From assembly GCF_002285635.2 (NCBI RefSeq), contig NZ_CP023049.2, positions 496,001-560,000 on the forward strand: a DNA stretch of 64,000 bases. The letters are read 5' to 3'. How positions within the stretch are numbered: position 1 is the first letter of the stretch; each line of letters begins with the position of its first letter. This DNA comes from Chryseobacterium piperi. Lineage in GTDB: Bacteria; Bacteroidota; Bacteroidia; Flavobacteriales; Weeksellaceae. Shown piece after piece: positions 1 to 9,155 of this stretch. Both the position numbers and the translations under genes were made by a program. Under the pieces are notes generated by a model. That model saw only the letters and a list, made by a program, of their open reading frames with translations, did not search any database and had not been told where the DNA came from.

Positions 1-632
1 GTATGCACAAGCCAGTGCTTTTTCAAAACAAATTCTCTTTTCCATTTCAGAAAATCAAAGCTGTAATTCCGGGCTTCGGAAATAAGTTCTTTTAATTTTT
101 TAGGAGGTAAGTTTCCTACTAAGCTTTCAGGCTGAACGCCGATTCTGAAAAGAACTTCATTTTTAATAATATTTCCGACTCCTGAGAAAATGTCCTGATT
201 CATGAGTGCATCACATACCATCATTTCAGGTTTTGATTTCAGCTTTTTTTCGGCCTTACGGGGATTCCATTCATCACTCATAATATCAGCTTCCCAATCA
301 ATGGTTTTTAAAAATGCAGGTTCCACAAGTTTTACGGAACAAGTATAAAAATAGAGGCTTCCAGTTTTGAAAAATAATGCTAAACGAAGACTGGTGTTGG
401 GTTTTGTTTGCTCGTTAATGCTGTAAGAACCAAACATGAGAAGATGAATCCTAACGCTGAAAGTGTCGAAGACCAGATAAGTTTGCTTTCCAAAAGTTCG
501 GACTTCGAGAAGTATTTTTCCAATGATAGGCTCTTTATCAAATTTGGCATTTCCCGATGCATCGGTAACTTTTTTACCTACAAATTCAATTAGATCTTCT
601 TTCATGAGGAGTATAGACGGACCTTCTGGCAT
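1..632 (-). CDS. Endonuclease VIII / Fpg family DNA glycosylase (partial, C-terminus outside window)
   Basis: Base-excision repair glycosylase/AP lyase acting on oxidised bases. The frame opens with MPEGPS, where Pro2 is the Schiff-base nucleophile and Glu3 the catalytic acid of the Nei/Fpg family. The N-terminal beta-sandwich is followed by an H2TH region carrying NQDIFSGVGNIIKNEVLF, the strongest family signature here. About 210 codons are visible; the window edge cuts the gene before the expected C-terminal zinc or zincless finger, so Nei and Fpg cannot be separated with certainty. It is divergently oriented to the dGTPase gene, with a 67-bp gap that must hold both promoters. Start is fixed by the need for Pro at position 2. 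Confidence 0.85.
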   Translation of the reverse strand, partial: MPEGPSILLMKEDLIEFVGKKVTDASGNAKFDKEPIIGKILLEVRTFGKQTYLVFDTFSVRIHLLMFGSYSINEQTKPNTSLRLALFFKTGSLYFYTCSVKLVEPAFLKTIDWEADIMSDEWNPRKAEKKLKSKPEMMVCDALMNQDIFSGVGNIIKNEVLFRIGVQPESLVGNLPPKKLKELISEARNYSFDFLKWKREFVLKKHWLVH

Positions 633-699
633 GGCGTTATTTTTCTATAAAAGTTCAAATAGTATTCCGTAAAAGTAAAATTTGAAGTAATTTTGAAAA

Positions 700-2058
700 A
701 TGATGAATTTAAACCAGATTTTTACTAATCAGCGTACAGGAAACAATCCCCATACTAAAGCTTCAAGAACTGATTTTCAGAGAGATTTCGACAGGATCAT
801 CTTCTCATCTGCTTTCAGAAGACTGCAGAATAAGACCCAGGTTTTTCCGCTTCCAGGGAGTGTTTTTGTACATAACAGGCTGACCCATTCACTGGAAGTT
901 TCTTCAGTGGGCAGAAGTTTGGGAAGTATTATAGGTGAATTTATCTCTGAAACATATAAAAATGACCTTACCGAAGATTCCAGAAATTTTTATCTTCATA
1001 ATTTAGGAAATGTAATTGCGGCAGCGTGCTTGTGTCATGACGTCGGGAATCCAGCTTTCGGACATTCAGGAGAAGATGCAATTGCAAGCTATTTTGAACG
1101 AAATCAAAGGGATCTTAAGCCTAAGTTTAATGAGAAAGAATGGGCAGACCTTGTCAATTTTGAAGGGAATGCCAATGCTATACGAGTACTGGCTCAACAG
1201 CAACAGGGAAAAGATGAAGGAGGGATTCAGCTGACATTTTCTACATTGGCAAGTATTGCAAAGTATCCATGTGAAGCCATTGCAAAAAAGAAAGGGGTTA
1301 TTCATAGAAAAAAATTCGGTTTTTTTCAGAACGAAAAAGAGATCTTCCTGGAAATTGCAAAAGGGACCAATCTTATTCTTGAGAGTGAAGAACCTTATAT
1401 CTTTAAAAGACATCCGTTTGTATGGTTGGTAGAAGCGGCAGACGATATCTGCTATAATATTATCGATATGGAAGATGCCCATAGATTGGGTATTGTTTCC
1501 ACTTCAGACTGTGAAAATCTTTTCTTTGAACTGATAAAGTCCGAAAGTAATGATACAGACAGGGTGAAGAATAAATTAGCTTCGATCTCAAATGAAAATG
1601 AAAAGATTTCTTACCTGAGAGCAAAAGCGATCAATGCCCTGATCAATAAATCACTTGAGATTTACAAACATGAGTTCGAAACTATACTTCAGGGTAATCT
1701 GACAAACGGATTGTTGGATATTTATAAATCCGAGAATAAAGCTTTGCAGGATATCGAATCTTTCTCGATTGAAAAGATTTACAACCATAAAGCAGTTGTT
1801 GAAATTGAGAATGCAGGCTATAACGTGATGTATGAGCTTCTCGACCATTTTATCCCTTCTATTCTGAAGCCGGAGCATGAACGAAAGTCTTATGATAAAA
1901 AGGCATTGAAATTAATTCCTAAACAATTTGTTTACGAGGAAGGAACGGAATATCAGAAGGTCCTTGGTGTTATCGATTTTGTTTCAGGAATGACTGATAA
2001 TTATGCTACGGATCTTTATAGAAAAATCAAAGGAATTGATATAGGAATGACCATGTAA
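700..2058 (+). CDS. dgt: Deoxyguanosinetriphosphate triphosphohydrolase (dGTPase)
   Basis: Hydrolyses dGTP to deoxyguanosine and triphosphate, cytosolic, affecting dNTP pools. At 452 aa it fits the family. The HD-domain metal ligands are visible: His63 in RLTHSLEVS, the His113-Asp114 pair in CLCHDVGNPAFGHSGEDAI, and a downstream Asp near residue 248 in EAADDICYNIID. The N-terminal segment FQRDFDRIIFSSAFRRLQNKTQVF is the typical dGTPase lead-in. Two Met codons are adjacent at the start, and either could be used. The next gene follows after 65 bp and is probably a separate unit. Confidence 0.93.
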   Translation: MMNLNQIFTNQRTGNNPHTKASRTDFQRDFDRIIFSSAFRRLQNKTQVFPLPGSVFVHNRLTHSLEVSSVGRSLGSIIGEFISETYKNDLTEDSRNFYLHNLGNVIAAACLCHDVGNPAFGHSGEDAIASYFERNQRDLKPKFNEKEWADLVNFEGNANAIRVLAQQQQGKDEGGIQLTFSTLASIAKYPCEAIAKKKGVIHRKKFGFFQNEKEIFLEIAKGTNLILESEEPYIFKRHPFVWLVEAADDICYNIIDMEDAHRLGIVSTSDCENLFFELIKSESNDTDRVKNKLASISNENEKISYLRAKAINALINKSLEIYKHEFETILQGNLTNGLLDIYKSENKALQDIESFSIEKIYNHKAVVEIENAGYNVMYELLDHFIPSILKPEHERKSYDKKALKLIPKQFVYEEGTEYQKVLGVIDFVSGMTDNYATDLYRKIKGIDIGMTM

Positions 2059-2123
2059 TTTTAATAGGATTAAAAATAACAAATCCGTATATTATACGAC
2101 TAATCAATTAAAATTATAAAACT

Positions 2124-3056
2124 ATGGCATATTTAGGCATTATTATTTTCATAGGGCTGGTGACGTTGTTTGCTTCCTTCTTTACTGTTAAACAGGAGAC
2201 GGCAGCCATTGTGGAGCGTTTGGGGAAATTTCATTCCGTTCGACATGCTGGTTTGCAATTGAAAATACCTTATTTAGACAGGATATCTAAAAGAATGAAT
2301 CTCAGGATTCAGCAGCTTGATGTAATGATCGATACGAAAACACTGGATAATGTTTTCGTAAAGATGAAAATATCCGTTCAGTTTCAGGTGATCAGATCAC
2401 AAGTGGCAGATGCTTTTTACCGGTTGGAAAGCCCTCATGATCAAATCACATCTTATGTTTTTGACGTGGTAAGAGCTGAAGTTCCCAAGCTAAAATTGGA
2501 TGATGTCTTCTTAAAGAAAGATGATATTGCTATTGCAGTGAAAGCAGAGCTTCAGGAAGCGATGCAAAGCTATGGATATGATATTATTAAAGCATTGGTT
2601 ACAGATATTGATCCTGATGAGCAGGTAAAACATGCCATGAACAGAATTAATGCGGCAGAAAGAGAAAAAACAGCTGCGGAATATGAATCTGAGGCACAGA
2701 GAATAAGAATTGTTGCTGTAGCTAAAGCAGAAGCGGAGTCTAAAAAACTGCAAGGACAAGGGATTGCCGATCAAAGAAGAGAAATTGCAAAAGGTCTTGA
2801 AGAATCAGTAAGAATGTTGAATAATGTAGATATCAATTCACATGAAGCATCAGCATTAATTGTCGTGACACAGCACTATGATACTTTACATTCTGTTGGG
2901 GCAAGTAATAGAAGCAGTCTGGTGTTACTTCCTAACTCTCCAACGGCTGCAAGTGGAATGCTAAATGACCTTGTTGTTGCTATGACTACAGCTAATACGG
3001 TGGGCGAAACTACTAAAGGAAAGTATGCACCGCCGCCTAAAGATCATGAACACTAA
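2124..3056 (+). CDS. SPFH/band-7 (stomatin/prohibitin-like) membrane protein
   Basis: Predicted membrane-anchored scaffold protein of the stomatin/QmcA group, 310 aa. One hydrophobic anchor (about residues 3-20) is followed by the SPFH domain, beginning at TVKQETAAIVERLGKF, and then an Ala/Glu-rich coiled-coil stretch (about 170-230, with AEREKTAAEYESEAQR and AVAKAEAESKKLQGQG) typical of oligomerising SPFH proteins. The C-terminus is Thr/Pro/Lys rich. No NfeD partner lies next to it. The role (membrane microdomain organisation or protease regulation) is inferred from the family only. A strong palindromic terminator follows. Confidence 0.9.
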   Translation: MAYLGIIIFIGLVTLFASFFTVKQETAAIVERLGKFHSVRHAGLQLKIPYLDRISKRMNLRIQQLDVMIDTKTLDNVFVKMKISVQFQVIRSQVADAFYRLESPHDQITSYVFDVVRAEVPKLKLDDVFLKKDDIAIAVKAELQEAMQSYGYDIIKALVTDIDPDEQVKHAMNRINAAEREKTAAEYESEAQRIRIVAVAKAEAESKKLQGQGIADQRREIAKGLEESVRMLNNVDINSHEASALIVVTQHYDTLHSVGASNRSSLVLLPNSPTAASGMLNDLVVAMTTANTVGETTKGKYAPPPKDHEH

Positions 3057-3111
3057 TTTTTGAGTGTATAGCGAATATATTATTCTGTTGGTATAATCAG
3101 CAAAACAACTA

Positions 3112-3143
3112 AAAAAAGCCTTCCGAATTCGGAAGGCTTTTTT
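3112..3143. terminator. Bidirectional rho-independent terminator
   Basis: Perfect 32-base palindrome centred on GAATTC, with the GC-rich core GCCTTCC/GGAAGGC flanked by A and T runs on both sides. It lies between two convergent genes and can end transcription from both. Confidence 0.9.
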
Positions 3144-3148
3144 TTATA

Positions 3149-3496
3149 TTATTTCTTTGTTTTAGAAATTTGTTTGATCAGGGTGTATTTGATTGAAGAT
3201 CCGTCAGCTGGCGGATTGGCAATTTTTTCTGTTTTTACCTGCAATACATATTCATAACCTGGTTCATAAGTAAATCCTTCAATGTTGCTATAGAAATTAG
3301 TCCAGTTTTCTGAAGCATTTTCTTTTACCTGAAGACATTTCATAGGCGCTACTCCTGTACAGTCAGCAGTCTGAGGTCCAACAATAAATGTTTTTTGATC
3401 TCCGGAAGTTGTTTTTGGAGTCGTTGTACATTGTGTTAATACCGCTAATGCTAAAACAGGAAAAGCTCCTTTTAGAATTGTTTTCATCTTTTTCAT
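3149..3496 (-). CDS. DUF4377-type lipoprotein
   Basis: Small exported lipoprotein of unknown function, about 115 aa. The chosen start (MKKMKTILKG) gives a normal lipoprotein signal ending at the lipobox LTQC; an upstream in-frame start at 3526 would add ten residues ahead of the signal and is less likely. The mature part has the DUF4377 pattern: FIVGPQTADCTGVAPMKCLQV with two cysteines, then a YEYVLQV strand and a C-terminal KYTLIKQIS. DUF4377 domains occur in META/HslJ-like envelope proteins. Family assignment is by recall, function unknown. Confidence 0.72.
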   Translation of the reverse strand: MKKMKTILKGAFPVLALAVLTQCTTTPKTTSGDQKTFIVGPQTADCTGVAPMKCLQVKENASENWTNFYSNIEGFTYEPGYEYVLQVKTEKIANPPADGSSIKYTLIKQISKTKK

Positions 3497-4191
3497 AAAA
3501 TCTAATTTTAAAAACTTACCTGGCAATTAGTGTGCCGAAAATGATGAATAATAGTCGTTGTTCTACTCTTGTTTCTTGTGTATTTATTATTTAATTTGAA
3601 TATATATTAATTATTTTAATCAAATATAACAACATGTAGAATTATAATATGTAAAATCAAATTCAAGTTGAAAATTACAAAATTCAAAAACCTGAATCGT
3701 GGGCGGGAGGCGTGGATGATCAGCAGCTTATTGAAAGAATAAAAGAGTCTGATTTTTCCAAAAAGTAAATTGATAAGGGACGCGATTATTGTTATTTTCT
3801 GCCAGCAATACGGAGAGTAATGAGTATGCTGAAATTCATTGTTCATTGCATTCTTTGGGCTCCGTCACTTCGAGTAGTGAAATTTCAAAAGATTGAGCTA
3901 AACCTGAAATCAGAGATTATAAGTGAAGATTATCCACGACGTTTGTCATCCCGTATGGATCTCAACTATCATTATAGATGGATCATTCAATCGTTTAGAC
4001 TCTTTTAGAAACTAAAAGTTCGACGAGGTCAATGACAATCAGCGTGCTTTACTTTCATTCAAAAAGATGTACTTTATTATTCTTATCTCGTCACTTCGAG
4101 TAGCGAAATAAAATGGACCATATCGAGAAGTTGGTTTACTCTGGCTGGCTATGTTTAGATTCTTTCGGAATGAGATATTTTAGATAAAGGA
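3497..4191. other. Gene-free stretch with dispersed-repeat copies and a possible gene remnant
   Basis: No convincing gene. Two copies of the motif GTCACTTCGAGTAG sit near 3865 and 4090 on the + strand, in the style of short interspersed repeats. Around 3660-3800 the + strand gives short open pieces in different frames (one reading PESWAGGVDDQQLIERIKES, then after a stop KLIRDAIIVIFCQQYGE), which looks like a decayed coding sequence. Open frames of about 60-75 codons on either strand here show no family signature. Confidence 0.4.
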
Positions 4192-4539
4192 CTAAACAGG
4201 ATCCTGACTATTTTGCTTGGTTACACTATTTCCGTTAAACTTCTGTTTTCCAATTAACAGCTCAAAAAATAATCTGAAGTCTGAAATTAAAGACCAAATT
4301 GGGTACTTAAAAGTAGCTGGTTTATTTCTCTCAATAACTGCATGGCTGAACCACGCAAAGCCATATCCGAAAATCGGAATATACCAAAGAAATCTTTCTT
4401 TTCCGGAGCTGATCACATAAGCAATCACTGCAAATACAAGCAACGTTCCCAGAAAATGGAAAATTCGGGTGCCGAGTTTACTGTGCTCGGTAAGGTAGAA
4501 CTGATAAAATTCTCTATAGGTTTTTATTCTTTCAGACAT
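4192..4539 (-). CDS. Mpo1-like (DUF962) integral membrane protein
   Basis: Small membrane protein of the DUF962/Mpo1 family, 115 aa. It shows the expected layout: an N-terminal segment ending EHSKLGTRIFHFLG, two hydrophobic helices (FLGTLLVFAVIAYVIS and WYIPIFGYGFAWFSHAVIE), and the signature HAVIERNKPATFKYPIWSL followed by a third hydrophobic segment. The yeast member Mpo1 is a 2-hydroxy fatty acid dioxygenase; whether the bacterial short form shares this activity is not shown. His residues in FHFLG and SHAVIE are the likely metal ligands. Confidence 0.82.
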   Translation of the reverse strand: MSERIKTYREFYQFYLTEHSKLGTRIFHFLGTLLVFAVIAYVISSGKERFLWYIPIFGYGFAWFSHAVIERNKPATFKYPIWSLISDFRLFFELLIGKQKFNGNSVTKQNSQDPV

Positions 4540-4554
4540 GGTATATAGGTTTTA

Positions 4555-4780
4555 AGTTTCTAAAAACTAATGCAATAAGTTCGCCAAATTGGTGGGATTG
4601 GGAAATTGTTAAATCGTAAAATCACAGAATTGTGGAATCGCCTTCATGAGGGTTGCAAAATTGCTGAATGGTGAAATCGTCTTTGATATGTATAATCTTT
4701 AAAGGAGATTGTGAAACTGTAGAGTTTCTGAATAATTTTTTAATCGAGGCCCTGAGAGAATAGAAATGAATCCAATACAA
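4555..4780. repeat. Degenerate AT-rich simple-repeat region
   Basis: The sequence wanders through repeats of the type AAATTGTTAAATCG, AATTGTGGAATCG and GCAAAATTGCTGAATGG between two minus-strand genes. This looks like a decayed minisatellite. No open frame or RNA signature is seen. Confidence 0.4.
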
Positions 4781-4782
4781 AT

Positions 4783-4820
4783 AAAAAGGCAAATTCGCTC
4801 AACTGCAAATTTGCCTTTTT
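4783..4820 (-). terminator. Terminator behind the amino acid permease
   Basis: Inverted repeat AAAGGCAAATT / AATTTGCCTTT with a T run on the minus strand, about 55 bp past the stop codon of the permease gene. Confidence 0.8.
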
Positions 4821-4874
4821 TATATTATATATTTTTAGCGATTTTGCCTTTCAGCCTTTTCGCTTTTTCACACA

Positions 4875-6557
4875 TTATCCTTTTGGAATTTCCTTACCAA
4901 GCTTACTATTTCTGTATCCATAGCAGAAATAGATCACTAAACCTATGGCAAACCAAAGTCCGAACCAGAACCAGTTTTCATGACTCATTCCTGTAAGAAG
5001 ATATAGACATGAGGTTAATCCGATTAAAGGAATCAATGAGAAGTTTTTAATAAAGGTCAAGGCACAAAGCACCAGGTTGAAGATAATAAAAACAAAAATT
5101 GAAGCTCTGAATTCTCCTTCCTTAGGATCATTCCAATCCATTAAATTATGGAAAAATTCAGGCTGCCAGATATAAAATCCTACTAATCCACCAATGAAAA
5201 TAAGAGGGAATATGATTTTCCCATTGATATAAGGAAGGTGAAATCTTCCTTTAATTTTTTCTTTGGCAGGAAGCATTAGAACTCCCGCACAAACCAATAC
5301 GAAAGCGAAAATGGTTCCGATACTCGTGAAATCAAGAATAAATGATTTATCCGTAAATAAGATAGGAACTCCTACTGCAATACCTGTGACAATGGTAGCA
5401 AATGAAGGAGTTTTATATTTAGGGTGTACGGTTTTAAATTTTTCAGGCATTAATCCGTCCCGGCTCATAGCATACCAGATTCTTGGCTGTCCCATCTGAA
5501 ATACCAGTAATACGGTAGTGATGGCTACTATGGCTACGAAAGAAACGACAAGCTCCATCCAGGCAACATTCGCATTGGACTTTTCAAATATGAATGAAAG
5601 AGGATCTCCGATACCATCAAATTTTCTGTAATCGACCATCCCTGTAAGTACCAATGTCAGAGCGATATAGATTACAGTACAAAGTACCAGGGAAATGATC
5701 ATTCCTTTCGGGAGTGTTTTTTGTGGGTCTTTTGTTTCTTCAGACAATACACTTAAAGCATCAAAGCCAATGTAGGCAAAGAAAACCCCTGAAACTGCAC
5801 TCATCACACCGGCAAAGCCATTAGGCATGAAAGAGGCTACTTGTGTTTCCGGATTTACAGGTGTCCAGTTTTCCGTATTTATATAAGAGAAACCTACCAA
5901 AATCACTAAAACAATGACAGCGAGCTTTAAGATAACGAGTGAATTATTAAAGTTTTTACTTTCTTTTACACCTACATAACAAAGCCATGTGATCAATCCA
6001 TTGATGACCAATGCAGGAACATCGACAATGAATTTTAAGCTTCCTATTAAAGGAGCTGTTTTCCAGGCATTAAGCAATTCTTTATTTTCAGAACCATTAA
6101 TGAAAGCTTTTTTAGCTTCTGTGTAACTGCATGTAAGGTAATCAGGAATATGCATTCCAAGCCTTTCTAAAAAGCTGGTGAAATAATCTGACCATGAAAA
6201 AGCAACGTAGATATTCCCAAAAGAATATTCCATAATTAATGCCCAGCCGATGATCCATGCAATTAATTCTCCGAAACTGGCATACGCATAAGTATAAGCA
6301 GAACCTGCTGTGGGAATTCTGCTGGCAAACTCAGCATAACAAAGTGCTGTAAAGCCACATGCAAAGCCACAAATCAAATATAGTAGAATCACTCCGGGGC
6401 CGCCTCTGAAAACCGCTTCACCTAAACTGCTGAAGCTTCCCGCCCCTATAATGGCTGCAATACCAAAAAAAACGATATCCCAAACACCCAAAACCCTTAA
6501 AAGGCTAGTAGATGTATCTGTCTCTGAATAGTTTTTCCTTCTGAAAAGTTGATTCAT
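4875..6557 (-). CDS. APC-superfamily amino acid permease (cationic amino acid transporter type)
   Basis: Inner-membrane proton- or gradient-driven amino acid transporter, 560 aa, with about 12-14 hydrophobic helices. The first helix carries GIAAIIGAGSFSSLGEAV, the unwound substrate-binding segment of the APC fold (more often IGAGIF). The conserved ALCYAEFASRIPTAGSAYTY follows in helices 2-3, and FFAYIGFDALSVLSEETKDPQKTLP in the middle is the CAT-type signature. A loop with many polar residues lies between helices 4 and 5. Substrate is not predictable from sequence alone, though cationic amino acids are the usual assignment. It is monocistronic, with its own terminator. Confidence 0.9.
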   Translation of the reverse strand: MNQLFRRKNYSETDTSTSLLRVLGVWDIVFFGIAAIIGAGSFSSLGEAVFRGGPGVILLYLICGFACGFTALCYAEFASRIPTAGSAYTYAYASFGELIAWIIGWALIMEYSFGNIYVAFSWSDYFTSFLERLGMHIPDYLTCSYTEAKKAFINGSENKELLNAWKTAPLIGSLKFIVDVPALVINGLITWLCYVGVKESKNFNNSLVILKLAVIVLVILVGFSYINTENWTPVNPETQVASFMPNGFAGVMSAVSGVFFAYIGFDALSVLSEETKDPQKTLPKGMIISLVLCTVIYIALTLVLTGMVDYRKFDGIGDPLSFIFEKSNANVAWMELVVSFVAIVAITTVLLVFQMGQPRIWYAMSRDGLMPEKFKTVHPKYKTPSFATIVTGIAVGVPILFTDKSFILDFTSIGTIFAFVLVCAGVLMLPAKEKIKGRFHLPYINGKIIFPLIFIGGLVGFYIWQPEFFHNLMDWNDPKEGEFRASIFVFIIFNLVLCALTFIKNFSLIPLIGLTSCLYLLTGMSHENWFWFGLWFAIGLVIYFCYGYRNSKLGKEIPKG

Positions 6558-6672
6558 TCAATGTCTATATTTGAGTTTGAAAAAAAGCAAATGTAATGAT
6601 TTTTTATTTTGGTGTTAATGATGGTAACAATATTTAGAAAAAAATGCTAAAGTTTAGGTAAATCAAATGTTT

Positions 6673-8916
6673 TTATTCTTTATAAACAGGTATTTCGACA
6701 TAACTGTCATTATACCATTTTATTTCCAATGGCTCACCCGCATCTTTAATGGTCTCGTCACTTACATCTTTTCCTGTTCCGTAGTTGATCTGCCAGGAAG
6801 GACTTTTGTTGACACCGACTAATAGTACCAGTTTGCTTCCTTTTTCTATTTTTTTGCTCATCATTATTGAATTTTTTATCGGGATCTGTTCTGTTTTACC
6901 CGGTTTAAGAAGTTGGCGATGCTCGTTGTCTTTTGCATAACTCGCTCTTACGATATGGGTTGATAATAAAAAAGCTTTACCATCCGGTTTTATCTGGTAT
7001 AAATAAGTATCGGTATCAATGTCTTTTTTGTTAATGGAAACATTGAAAAAACCGGATATATTTCCACTCATAATAAGATCTTTATCCAGTACCTCACTTT
7101 CAAAGTAAAGAGAGTTAGTTGTTTTTATACTGTCGTTTTTACTTACAGTATGATAGGTTTCCTTTTGATCACGGGTTTTAAAATCAACAGTTTGCAGGGT
7201 GAAACTTTTATTTTCAGGGGTCTTAAAAACAGAAGGTGTCTTTTCATTGTGATTCTGCAAATAAAATTTGAGTGTTGAAGTATGCATTTTTTCAAGATCA
7301 GAGACATGTTTCCATGTGTTGGTGTTCATGACCTGGAAGTTGATTTTGTCTTTTAAGAGATCTGGTTTTTTGCCATTTTTAAGGATATAGTCAAACCAGG
7401 AAAAAGCCAGATCATCAATACTTATTCTTGCTACAGGATCTATAGGATTACCATTGACAAAAGTAAAACCGAAGCTTTGTGCGCCTCCATGGTTGTAAGG
7501 TCCTATTACTAAATAATGGTTTGCATTTTTATTATACCGGTGGTGCGCTTTAAAATAGGATAATGCTCCAATCTGGTCATCATCGTAATATCCGGTGGTG
7601 GTTAATATGGGGATATTTATTTTAGCAAAATCCTGTTGGTAAGGAACCATTTTCTGCCAATATGCATCATACCCCGGATGATCGAGCCACCTTTGGAATA
7701 TTGTATTGGGTTTGCCACTTATGGAGTCTAAAGCTCTGAAAGATTTGCCGCTTTTGTACCATGCAGTATTGATAGAATCCCATTTTGGAAAATTATTAAA
7801 ATCTGCTTCATCTGTAAACTTGTTATTAGTGACGTAGTTAATCCATTGAAGCATATAGCTCATGAATATGTTGTTTTGGGCAGGATAATCTATTCCTATT
7901 CCCACAGCAACCTGAGGAACTATTGTTTTGAGTGCAGGGTGTAATTTTTTTACAGCCGCCCATTGGCTGAACCCCAGATAACTTCCACCAATCATTCCAA
8001 CTTTACCATTGCTCCAGGGTTGTTTGCTAACCCAGTCAATGACCTCATAGATATCCTGAGATTCATGCTCAAAAGGATTGTTTACATCGTTACTGGTTCT
8101 TTTGCCACGGGTATTGACTACCGCACCTACATAATTATAAATGGCAACTCTTTTTCCAAAATAAGAATCTAGCGGTCCCGCATAGATATTATTGGTAAGA
8201 ATAACAGGAAGAGGGGATTTATTTTCTTTTTTTCTGATAATGGTAATCGTTAACGTGTTTCCATTTTTAGTTTTAAAATCCTTGGTTTCAATAATGAATT
8301 TTTCCCGATCTTTTAATGCCAGCAACTGCATAACCTGAGGCTTAATGCGGGAGTAGGCTTTATAGTCCAGGTAACTTTTACATAAAGCTAAAGCAGACGG
8401 ATAGTCTATACTATCAGTATCTTTCTGTTTGTCCAATGTTTTTTTCAAAACTTTCCTGAAGTTATGAACGTCTCCGTCAAAACTAATTTCCAATCTTGGA
8501 AGCATTTTGTCCGAGAGACTGTTGTATTTTTTGTCAAATGCCTTTTGCAGAGCATTGGGGAAAAGAATGTTTTCTGTTTTTTCAGTCAGCTTTGCTAAGC
8601 TGTATACCTCATATGCAATGAATTTGTATCCTGCCATATTATGCTCAGCAAACTGATTACGATAATCTGATAAAGTAATGATAGATTTCTTGTATTCTTT
8701 TGAAATGATTTCCAGACGGAAAAGATTATCAGAGAAATTAAGTGGATTTTGCTGTTTAAGCTTAAGTAAGGGTGGTTGAGTCATTAGCTTGGATGCAAGA
8801 CCGGACATTTGTTGTTCAAGAACCAAAGAGTCTGTTACGGCAGTTATTGGAAAGTAAAATTTCTGGGCTTGCAGAAAATTTACAAATATTAATGCTAAAA
8901 GTATTCTAATTTTCAT
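6673..8916 (-). CDS. Secreted CocE/NonD (S15, X-Pro dipeptidyl-peptidase-like) alpha/beta hydrolase
   Basis: Exported serine hydrolase of the S15/CocE family, 747 aa from the chosen start. That start (MKIRILLALIFVNFLQAQ) gives a clean signal peptide; the upstream in-frame start at 9000 would bury the signal. The catalytic triad is visible: Ser312 in GMIGGSYLGFSQW, Asp445 in TTGYYDDDQIGAL and His476 in IGPYNHGG. A helical N-terminal extension of about 200 residues precedes the hydrolase domain, and the C-terminal third is the jelly-roll domain (PSWQINYGTGKDVSD near the end) seen in this family. Likely acts on peptides or acyl esters in the periplasm or outside the cell. Confidence 0.88.
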   Translation of the reverse strand: MKIRILLALIFVNFLQAQKFYFPITAVTDSLVLEQQMSGLASKLMTQPPLLKLKQQNPLNFSDNLFRLEIISKEYKKSIITLSDYRNQFAEHNMAGYKFIAYEVYSLAKLTEKTENILFPNALQKAFDKKYNSLSDKMLPRLEISFDGDVHNFRKVLKKTLDKQKDTDSIDYPSALALCKSYLDYKAYSRIKPQVMQLLALKDREKFIIETKDFKTKNGNTLTITIIRKKENKSPLPVILTNNIYAGPLDSYFGKRVAIYNYVGAVVNTRGKRTSNDVNNPFEHESQDIYEVIDWVSKQPWSNGKVGMIGGSYLGFSQWAAVKKLHPALKTIVPQVAVGIGIDYPAQNNIFMSYMLQWINYVTNNKFTDEADFNNFPKWDSINTAWYKSGKSFRALDSISGKPNTIFQRWLDHPGYDAYWQKMVPYQQDFAKINIPILTTTGYYDDDQIGALSYFKAHHRYNKNANHYLVIGPYNHGGAQSFGFTFVNGNPIDPVARISIDDLAFSWFDYILKNGKKPDLLKDKINFQVMNTNTWKHVSDLEKMHTSTLKFYLQNHNEKTPSVFKTPENKSFTLQTVDFKTRDQKETYHTVSKNDSIKTTNSLYFESEVLDKDLIMSGNISGFFNVSINKKDIDTDTYLYQIKPDGKAFLLSTHIVRASYAKDNEHRQLLKPGKTEQIPIKNSIMMSKKIEKGSKLVLLVGVNKSPSWQINYGTGKDVSDETIKDAGEPLEIKWYNDSYVEIPVYKE

Positions 8917-9155
8917 GTAATGGTATGTTTTTAGATGGTGTAGAATGAGGATAAAATCAAAATATTTTTTCTGATAATTTGTTATTATTATCGTTTTCAC
9001 TTTATGATACGAAAATAATCAATTTTTATCATGAAATCGTGAAATGTGTTTAATTGAATGTTTTAGATTATTAAACCTTTTAAAACTTGCTTAAACAATA
9101 AGTTTTTAATATTTTCGTTAACTTATATAGACTAATTTTTTTATTCAAATAAAGA

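Noticed and set aside
1066..1482. 138-codon open frame opposite dgt
   Set aside because: Antisense shadow of the dGTPase; composition is that of a reverse-strand translation (many Phe/Ile/Cys) without any motif.
3616..3846. Open frame of 76 codons on the minus strand
   Set aside because: No family signature, no signal, and it lies in a region of repeats and a plus-strand gene remnant.
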